Source: Sandaracinus amylolyticus (lineage in GTDB: Bacteria; Myxococcota_A; Polyangia; Polyangiales; Sandaracinaceae). From it: a stretch of 64,000 nt of DNA. How positions within the stretch are numbered: position 1 is the stretch's first letter; each line of letters opens with the position of its first letter. The position numbers and the translations under genes were made by a program. Below are positions 54,062 through 61,300 of this stretch, piece after piece. The notes under the pieces were generated by a model, which was given only the letters and a program-made list of their open reading frames with translations, did not search any database and had not been told where the DNA came from. The DNA lies in the NCBI RefSeq assembly GCF_000737325.1, contig NZ_CP011125.1, forward strand, positions 7,874,001 through 7,938,000. The letters are read 5' to 3'.

Positions 54062-54562
54062 TCAGAACGTGCCGAGCACGTGCAGCGCGACCGCGTCGCG
54101 ATCGAACGAGACGCTCGGCAGGATGGTCGGCTCCGAGTCGATCGGTCCGTCGCCGAAGCTCCACAGCGCGTGCGCGATGAGCCATCCGCCCGCGAACAAG
54201 AGGAACCCCGCCGCGATCGCGCCTTCGTCGCTCGTGGTCGGTCCGGCGCTGCAGAGGTTCGCGGCGTGCGCGGATTGCATGACCAACGGCGCCGCGACGC
54301 TCTGCGCGATCCCGAGCGAGAGCTCGAGCGCCGCCGCCCAGTCGGGGAACATCTCGGCGCCCGCGGCGATCTGCGCGCCGATGACGGTGAGCTCGATGGC
54401 GCTCCCGACGCCGAACGCGATGCCCCAGTGCAGCTCGCTCTGGTCGGCCGGCGGCGGCCCCGGCGGACCGATGCGCTCGCACGCGCGCGCCGCGCTCGGC
54501 GCGGTGAGGAGCGCGAGCGCGAGCGCAGGGACGAAGATCGACGCGAAACGTGGGTGCGTCAT
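54062..54562 (-). CDS. Small membrane/secreted protein, unknown
   Basis: 166 residues. Signal peptide (FVPALALALLTAPSAARAC) without a lipobox in register. Two further hydrophobic stretches, IAFGVGSAIELTVIGAQIAAG and GAIAAGFLLFAGGWLIAHALW, suggest membrane insertion. The remainder is rich in Pro, Gly and Ala. No family recognised. It is separated by six bases from the ferritin-like gene upstream (its own start ATG at 54562 follows that gene's stop at 54569), so the two form an operon. Confidence 0.6.
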   Translation of the reverse strand: MTHPRFASIFVPALALALLTAPSAARACERIGPPGPPPADQSELHWGIAFGVGSAIELTVIGAQIAAGAEMFPDWAAALELSLGIAQSVAAPLVMQSAHAANLCSAGPTTSDEGAIAAGFLLFAGGWLIAHALWSFGDGPIDSEPTILPSVSFDRDAVALHVLGTF

Positions 54563-54568
54563 GGTCCG

Positions 54569-55531
54569 TCAGCTCACCAGCGTGCGCGCGACGTCGACCG
54601 CGCGCTCCGCGTCCAGCATCCCTAGCGCGTCGCGCGTCGCGCGCGACGGCTCGGTCTCGGCGTCGCGCACCAGCGCGTCGAGCGCCGCGCGTCGCGCCTC
54701 GTCGATCGCGCGTCGATCGCGCGTCGTGGATCGCTCGCGCGCCCACGCGTCGAGCGAGATCGAGAAGAGCGCGTGGCGCGCCTCGTCGCGCGCGATCTCG
54801 GCGTGCGCCCTGCGCACCTCGACGTCGCGCGCGGCGCGCGCCTGCGACCACGCGACCAGCGCGGCGTGCGCCTCGCCGACGCAGCCGTGCACGGCGTTGT
54901 CGATCGCGATCTCGCGCAGCGAGCGCGGCTCCACCGCGACGCGCTCGACCGGCGGGACCATCGCGCCGGCGCGCGCCGCGAGCAGGTCCATCGAGCGCGC
55001 ATGACGCGCCTCGTCGCGCGCCGAGCGTCGCGCCTCCGCGACGAACGCGCTGGGCGCGCCCTGCAGCGTGAGCTCGCGCGCGAGGTCGAGGAACGCCGGG
55101 ACCGACGCGCGCTCGAGGTGCGCCGCGCGCGCGAGGTACGTCGCGATCTCGCTCGCGGCCTCGGATCGCGCCGCGACCAGCCCGGCGGGCGGCCGACCGC
55201 GACAGATGAGCTCGATCGTGCACGTGATGCTCGCGCCGCTCTCTCCGTCGACGACGTCGCACTGCGAGACCCGCTCGCCCGGAAGAGTCCCGCCGTCGGC
55301 CTCGAGCCGAGCACAGACCGCCGCGCACGCCGCGAACGTGACGCCGCCGTCGTCCTCGAGCGACGCACGCACCGCGTCGTCGATCGCGAACGTTCGGTCG
55401 CGCGGCATGGGCTCGAAGCCCTCGCACGAGCTCGGCGTTCCGGTCTCACATGCGCTCACCAGGAGCGGGCCCGCGACGAGCGGCAGACCGAGCGCGATGC
55501 GGCGCAACCACACGAGCGCGAGCGGAGACAT
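54569..55531 (-). CDS. Ferritin-like diiron lipoprotein
   Basis: 320 residues. Signal peptide with LLVSACE lipobox (Cys28), then a Cys-rich head (about 28-115: CETGTPSSCEGFEP, AACAAVCARL, CTIELICRG). From about residue 125 it is a four-helix ferritin-like domain: HLERASVPAFLDLARELTLQ (first Glu/His), SARDEARHARSM (ExxH), VHGCVGEAHAALVAW (third Glu/His) and IARDEARHALFS (fourth ExxH). The pattern E-ExxH-E-ExxH gives a possible diiron site. Strong SD AAGGAGGG eleven bases before the ATG. Exported ferritin-like lipoproteins recur in myxobacteria; function (oxidase, metal storage or protective) is open. Confidence 0.8.
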   Translation of the reverse strand: MSPLALVWLRRIALGLPLVAGPLLVSACETGTPSSCEGFEPMPRDRTFAIDDAVRASLEDDGGVTFAACAAVCARLEADGGTLPGERVSQCDVVDGESGASITCTIELICRGRPPAGLVAARSEAASEIATYLARAAHLERASVPAFLDLARELTLQGAPSAFVAEARRSARDEARHARSMDLLAARAGAMVPPVERVAVEPRSLREIAIDNAVHGCVGEAHAALVAWSQARAARDVEVRRAHAEIARDEARHALFSISLDAWARERSTTRDRRAIDEARRAALDALVRDAETEPSRATRDALGMLDAERAVDVARTLVS

Positions 55532-55630
55532 GAGGGACCCTCCTTGTGCCCGTCCGTGCCGCGGCGCGGGCGCCCGACCGCCTCAGCAAGCCGCGTGCTC
55601 GGAGTCTCGCGCCTGCACGCGCGTTTCGGC

Positions 55631-55636
55631 TACGTT
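55631..55636 (+). promoter_or_regulatory. Possible -10 element
   Basis: TACGTT lies eleven bases before the ATG at 55648 with no SD between. Same arrangement as the other candidate elements, but in the weakest form. Confidence 0.25.
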
Positions 55637-55647
55637 GTCGGCCCACC

Positions 55648-56376
55648 ATGACGACGCTCCGCTCTCTCCTCGTCGTCGCGATCGCCGCTGCGCTCACCGC
55701 GTGCGGCGGCGCGCGCACCGAGACGACGACCGCGACCACCGACACGACCGCCGGTGGCGAGACCGCCGAGACGCCCGAGGCGCACCCGATCCGCACCACG
55801 ACGCCGATCCCGGTGCCGCAGCCCGCCGTCGCGCGCGAGCAGATGTCGCCCGAGCTCCAGCAGCTCTGGGATCGCGTCGAGGCCGCCGTCGCGACGCGCC
55901 CGCCCGAGCCGCCGAGCGACGGCTCGACCGAGTCGGTGAACGCGTGGGCCGAGGGGCCGTTCGCAGCGTGGCTGACCGAGCGCGCGCGCGCGTCCACCGA
56001 CGTGCAGAACGCGCTCGAGCCGCTCGCCGAAGCGCCCCCGCACGAGCGCGGCGTCGCAGCGGGGCTGTTCGGGTACCTCCAGGAAGACACGGTCGCCGAC
56101 GTGCGCGGCGCGCCGATCCCCGATGCGATCACGAGCGACGCGGAGCTCTTGCGCGTGTACGACGAGTCGATGCTCGCCGCGCTGGTGCCCTACGCGCGCG
56201 TCGCGGTGCAGGCGTATCGATTCTGCGAGGCGGCGTTCCAGGAGTCGGGCGAGGAGCTCTGGGGCGAGTGGGCCGCGTACTGTCGCGAGCGCGCGAGCGA
56301 GGTGGTGCAGACGTACGCGCTCGAGCCCACCGAGACGCCGAGCGAGCCCGGCGCGATCGACGATCCCGAGGAGTGA
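55648..56376 (+). CDS. Lipoprotein upstream of the Hsp90-like operon
   Basis: 242 residues, lipobox ALTACGG with Cys19. A Thr/Glu-rich linker of about 40 residues is followed by an all-alpha domain (MSPELQQLWDRVEAAVATRP, LAALVPYARVAVQAYRFCEA, EELWGEWAAYCRERASEVVQ) with two conserved-looking cysteines. No family recognised. The only gap to the next gene is six bases, and the SD of that gene (GAGGAG) lies inside the end of this one, so it may share a transcript with the ATPase genes. Confidence 0.7.
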   Translation: MTTLRSLLVVAIAAALTACGGARTETTTATTDTTAGGETAETPEAHPIRTTTPIPVPQPAVAREQMSPELQQLWDRVEAAVATRPPEPPSDGSTESVNAWAEGPFAAWLTERARASTDVQNALEPLAEAPPHERGVAAGLFGYLQEDTVADVRGAPIPDAITSDAELLRVYDESMLAALVPYARVAVQAYRFCEAAFQESGEELWGEWAAYCRERASEVVQTYALEPTETPSEPGAIDDPEE

Positions 56377-56382
56377 GTCGCG

Positions 56383-56616
56383 ATGATCGGCGGCAAGGGA
56401 CTGGTGCACGTCTCGACGAGCGATCTGAAGCTGATGCTCTCGCGGCTCCATCGTGGTCAGCTCTCGTGCCCGGTGACGCACGATCGTCTCGTGATCGCGG
56501 GGCTGCCGCAGCTCGTCGACAAGGTCGACTTCCTCAAGGGCCTCGACGAGCCCGCGGTGCGCGCGGTGCTCGTCGCGGTGATCGCGGAACGACGCGCGAA
56601 CGAGCCTCGCTCGTGA
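56383..56616 (+). CDS. Small 77-residue protein, unknown
   Basis: 77 residues, no signal. One compact mostly helical domain: STSDLKLMLSRLHRGQLSCP, VTHDRLVIAGLPQLVDKVDF, LKGLDEPAVRAVLVAVIAER. GAGGAG at 56368-56373 is the SD. The Lys/Arg-rich middle and a single Cys are noted. The stop overlaps the GTG of the Hsp90-like gene (GTGA at 56613-56616). Given the order (small helical protein, Hsp90-like ATPase, giant protein) it could be an adaptor or regulator; no evidence beyond position. Confidence 0.65.
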   Translation: MIGGKGLVHVSTSDLKLMLSRLHRGQLSCPVTHDRLVIAGLPQLVDKVDFLKGLDEPAVRAVLVAVIAERRANEPRS

Positions 56617-58334
56617 GCGCGAAGAAGAAGGGCAAGAAGCCGGCGAGCGCGGCGCCCTATCGCGGTGGGCCCGCCGCGCCGGCGGAGAGCGCCCCGAGTG
56701 ATCGCGGCCTCGTCGACGATCTGATCCGGCAGTTCGCGGACAGGTTCGCGTTCTTCCGGGAGCTCGTGCAGAACTCGATCGACGCCGGCGCGACGTCGAT
56801 CCACGTGCAGCTCGCGTGGGAGCCGGCGCCCGAGGGCGAGCTCGGCACGATGCGCGTGTCGGTGCGCGACGACGGCGCCGGGATGACGCGCGAGATCCTC
56901 GAGAACGATCTCACCGTCCTCTTCAAGTCGACCAAGGAGTCGCGCGACGACGCGATCGGCAAGTTCGGCATCGGCTTCGTGTCGGTGCTCGCGGTCGAGC
57001 CCGAGGTCGTGATCGTCGACACGTCGACCGGCGACGGCACGCGCTGGTCGCTGCACCTGCACGGCGATCAGACCTACGACCTCTTCCGCGCGGACACGGG
57101 CGCGGGGCGCGGAACGACGGTGACGCTGGTCGTTCCGCTGCCGGACCCCGAAGAGGCCGCGTTCGTCGAGCGATCGGAGGCCGCGCTGAAGCGCTGGTGC
57201 CGCCACACGCGCGTGCCGATCCGCTTCGTCGCGCTGGGCGCGGACGGCGGCGATCCGCGCCGCGACGTGCGCATCGACGAGCCGATGACGGTCGACGCGG
57301 TCGTCTCGGTGCACGCACGGAGCCGCGACGGACTGACCACCGTCGTCGCGGGGCTGCCGCGCGCCGGCGATCGTTACGGCGCGTTCTTCAACCAGGGCCT
57401 CCTGCTGCACGAGACGCGCGATCACGAGCTCGGCGAGGTGATCTTCAAGGTCTCCGACGCACGCCTCGAGCACACGCTGAGCCGCGACGACGTGCGCCGC
57501 GACGAGCACTACGCGCGCGCCGTCGAGCTCGTCGCGACCACGATCCGCGGGCCCCTGCTCGACGAGCTCGCCGAGCAGCTCGCGAACGCATCGGAGGCGT
57601 TCGCGCGAGGCGGCCGCGACGCGGGAGCGCGCATCGTGGAGATCCTCGACGCGTTCGTGCGCTCCGAGCTCCCGGCGCCGCGGCGTGCGCTCGTGCTGCC
57701 CGCGATCACGACGGGGCGCGATCGCAAGGTCGCGCGCATGCACGAGCTCTCGAGCGCGTTCGTGTCGCACGAAGGGCGCACCCCGCTCGCCGAGGCGCTC
57801 GCCGCGGCGGGGCACGTCGTCGTCGATCTCTCGTTCGCGCCCGACGACGCAGCACGCGAGCGCGTGACGTCGCTCCTCGCGCGCGTCGGCGGGGACGCGC
57901 CTCCGCGCGATCGCGCGTGCTGGTCGTTGATCGTCCCGATCGAGCCGACGGACGCGGACGTCGCGCTGCTCGCGAGCGTGTCCGAGCGGCTCGATCACGT
58001 GGTGCGCCGCCCGAGCGAGATCCTGCTCGCCGAGGTGCACGGCGCGGCATCGGAGCACCTCGCGTTCGCGACGAGCCCGCGCGCGACGCCGTGGCTCGCG
58101 CGGGCGAACGATCACCAGGCCGATCCGTTCCGCCTCCTGATGCGGCCGCCGCTGGTGCTCCGCGCCGATCACCCGATCGTGCATGCCGCGCGTGCGCGCG
58201 CCGAGGACGCGCCAGTCCTCGCGTCGGCGCTGCTGGCGCGCGCGATCCTCGTGGCGCGCGGCGCGCTCACGCCCTCGGTCGACGCCTCGCTCACCGAGCG
58301 CGCGCTGCGCGACGCGCTGGGAGACGCACGATGA
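56613..58334 (+). CDS. Hsp90-like (GHKL) ATPase, HtpG-type core
   Basis: 573 residues. GHKL ATP-binding fold of the Hsp90 branch: N-box FFRELVQNSIDAGATSI with Glu50 (catalytic) and Asn54 (Mg), VRDDGAGM (Asp87, G1 box, residues 85-91), ENDLTVLFKSTKESRDDAIG (ATP lid) and GKFGIGF (116-122). A middle domain follows (about 130-330), with FFNQGLLLHETRDHELGEVI and VIFKVSDARLEHTLSRDDV, like the S5-type domain of Hsp90 and MutL/MORC relatives. The C-terminal 200 residues (SHEGRTPLAEALAAAGHVVV) differ from HtpG, so it is not a housekeeping HtpG (624 residues). Start GTG 56613. The lysine-rich first 12 residues are specific. Its stop overlaps the ATG of the giant gene. Confidence 0.85.
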   Translation: MSAKKKGKKPASAAPYRGGPAAPAESAPSDRGLVDDLIRQFADRFAFFRELVQNSIDAGATSIHVQLAWEPAPEGELGTMRVSVRDDGAGMTREILENDLTVLFKSTKESRDDAIGKFGIGFVSVLAVEPEVVIVDTSTGDGTRWSLHLHGDQTYDLFRADTGAGRGTTVTLVVPLPDPEEAAFVERSEAALKRWCRHTRVPIRFVALGADGGDPRRDVRIDEPMTVDAVVSVHARSRDGLTTVVAGLPRAGDRYGAFFNQGLLLHETRDHELGEVIFKVSDARLEHTLSRDDVRRDEHYARAVELVATTIRGPLLDELAEQLANASEAFARGGRDAGARIVEILDAFVRSELPAPRRALVLPAITTGRDRKVARMHELSSAFVSHEGRTPLAEALAAAGHVVVDLSFAPDDAARERVTSLLARVGGDAPPRDRACWSLIVPIEPTDADVALLASVSERLDHVVRRPSEILLAEVHGAASEHLAFATSPRATPWLARANDHQADPFRLLMRPPLVLRADHPIVHAARARAEDAPVLASALLARAILVARGALTPSVDASLTERALRDALGDAR

Positions 58335-61300
58335 GCCGCTCGCGCAAGCCGCGCGCCGCGACGGGCTCGCGCGTCGGTGGAGGTCGCCTGCGCGTCGACG
58401 CCGCGCGCGCGGTGCACAAGCTGCGCGACTACCAGCTCGCCGATCCCGCGATGTGGGCGCTCGAAGCGGTGCGCGCCGCGGCGAGCGCATCGTCGACCGC
58501 GGTGCACGTCGACGGCGACGCCGACGACGTGTGGGTCGCGTGGGAGGGCACGCCGATCGCGCGCGAGGAGCTCACGCGGCTGTTCGACGAGCTCGTGAGC
58601 CCGCAGGCGAGCGACGATCGCCGCGCGCTGCGTCTGCTCGCCACCGCGATCAACACCGCGCTCGGCCTCGGCCCGCGCTGGGTCGACGTCTACACGCTCG
58701 GCGACGTCGGCGAAGGCGCGGCGCGCGTCCGCTACACGCCCGATCTGCTCGCGGCGGGGCACGAGGGCACCGCCGAAGGGCTCCGCCGTCTCGCGCCCGT
58801 CGACGCGACGCTCCCCGCGGGCGCGCCGACGATCACCCGCGGCGTCGTCGTCCATCTGCGTCGCTTCCCCGCGCTCGAGGCGCTCTCGCTGCTCGCGACC
58901 GGCCAGGAGTCGCGCGAGCTGCGCTACGTGCGCCGTGCGTGCGAGGACTTCCCGATCCCGCTGCGCATCGCGCGCGGCGCGCTCGCGCGTCACCACGCCG
59001 ACGGCGACCTCCTGCGCGTGCGCCTCGACGCGAGCGTGCTGGGCGAAGATCGCGACGGCTTCATCGCGATCGTCGATCCGAGCGCCGCGCGCGCCGAGCC
59101 GTGGATCGACTTCGCAGAGCTCGGCGTGGTGCTCGCGACGCAGCCGCTCGAGCTCGGCATCCCGTTCCAGACCGGGGCGCGCGTGCCGGTTCGCGCGCGC
59201 ATCGACACGGCGCGCCTGCCGACGAACGCATCGCGCTCCGCGGTGCGGCGCGACGAGCGGTGGATCGCGGCGCTCGAGGAGCACCTCGTCGAGCGCTTCG
59301 GCGATCTCGTCGCGCGTGTCGTGCGCGAGCTCGGCGATGCGCCCGAGGGCGCGTGGGACGTCGATCGTCGCGCGCGGCTCCGCGCGGCCGCGCTCCAGCT
59401 CGCTGCGGCGTGGTGTGGCGGCCCCGAGTGGCGTCGCTTGGCCGGTGCGCTCCAGGCGGTGGCCATGCCGGAGCGCCTCGCGCCGCTCTTCGACGCACCG
59501 ATCGCGCGCGACGCGATCGGCCGCGCCCGCTCGCTGCGCGAGCTCGCGAGGGCGGAGGACGTCGGGGCGCACACCGGCGCCGAGCCCTTGCCCGCCGAGC
59601 TGGCGCCGTGGATCGGCGACGTGCCGTGGGTGCCGCCCGGCGATGCGCTCGCGCGCGTGTGGGGCGCCGATCCTCCGCGCAGCGCGCGCCGCACGATCGA
59701 GGTCGCGCGTGCGTCGCGCGAGGCCCGCGCGCGCTGGCTCGAGAAGCCGATCACACCGCCTGCGATCACGCCGCGCGCCGAGCACGTCGTGATCGCGCCG
59801 CTGACCGCGCCGGGCAGGAGCGCGCGCTCCTGCGTCCCGGCGACGCTGTTCGCGCGCCCCGATCTCGCGGGCGAGGTCGCGCTCGATCCGTCCCCGGCGC
59901 GCGCGTCGACGATCACGCTGCTCGTCGAAGGGCGCGCCACCGAGATCTCGCGCGTCGCGGTGCCCGTCTCGTTCGACGCGATCGCCACCGCGTCGGATCT
60001 GCGCGTCGCGGCCGATCACACGTGCCTCGTGGCCGACGACGCTCGCGGAGCGCTCCTTCTCGCCATCGACGGCGCGCGGGTGATCGCGTGCGAGTCGATC
60101 GCGCGGCGCCTCGCCGGGCAGGACGCACCGAAGGGCGATCCGGTGCGCTGGGTCGATCCCGACGGCGGGCTCGACGAGCACGACGCGGCGCGCGTCGTTC
60201 GCGCGGGCATCTTCGTCGCGGTCGAGCTCCTGCATCGTCTCGGCACCGGCGATGCGAGCGCAGGCGCGACGCGGCTGCTCGAGAGCAAGAGCCCGTTGCT
60301 CGACGCGCCCGTGTGGCCGACCGTCACGGGCGAGCGCGTCTCGCTCGCGGATCTCGTCGCGCTGGGCAGCGATCCCGCGAGCGCGATCGGCTCCGTGACG
60401 TCGGTGCCGCACGCGCCGTGGGAGCCCGAGGGGCGCCGCGTGCTCGTGCTCGATCTGCGCGAGCGCGACCTGCTCGCGACGCTCCTGCCCGGGCTCGCGA
60501 TCATCGACTACGACGGGGCGACCGCACCGCCGACCGCGGCGCGCATCGCGCGCGGGCTTCGCGCCGAGTGCGTCGCCGCGATCGAGATCGAAGCCGCGGA
60601 TCACCGCGGCGCGATCGGCCTCCACGGCGGTGCGGGCGCGATCCAGCTCACGCACGCCGGGCGCACGCTCCGCGACGTCCCGCTGCCCACGGGCGCGCCG
60701 CGCGCGGGCTGGTTGCTCGCGATCGACGACGATCGCGTGGTGCCGGGCGCGAGCGCACCGCGGCACGTGCCGCACGCCGCGCCGTACGACGACATCATGG
60801 GCCACCTCGCGCGGCTCGTCGTCGCGATGGCGGACGCGTTGCTCGGATGCGAGGTGCCCGGGCTGCACGCCGCGCCGCTCCATCCCGCGCCCGATCGTCT
60901 CCTGCTCGCCGCGTTCTTCGAGGCCTGTCGCGGCGTGCGTCCCTCGGCGGCGAACGTGCTCGGCCGCGAGCGCATGCAGGCGCTCCGGAAGGCGCGGCTC
61001 TTCCGCGGTGCGTACAGCGATCGGCTCTCGTCGCTCGACGATCTCGTCGCCGCGCTCGGCGGCGAGCTCGTGTACGTCACGCCCGTCGCGATCGCCGAGG
61101 ATCGCAGCGCGCCGCCGCCCGACTTCGACCCGCTCCTCGCGACCGACGACGTCGCCGAGAGCATCGGGCGCTTCTTCCAGGTGCGCGTCACGAACGGCAT
61201 CGCCGAGCTGGAGCGGCGACGGCGCGACGCGCGTCGCCACGCGCGCATCGAGGCCCACCGCGCGCTCCCGAAGCGCGCCCTCGAGCTCACGCGCTGCGAG

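Noticed and set aside
46535..54625. An open frame of about 2700 codons on the + strand opposite the giant lipoprotein
   Set aside because: It is Arg/His/Gly/Leu-rich, lacks recognisable domains and reads as the reverse frame of the lipoprotein, whose lipobox, TPR-like blocks, repeat array and coils are protein-like. The length is due to the high G+C content, which removes stop codons.
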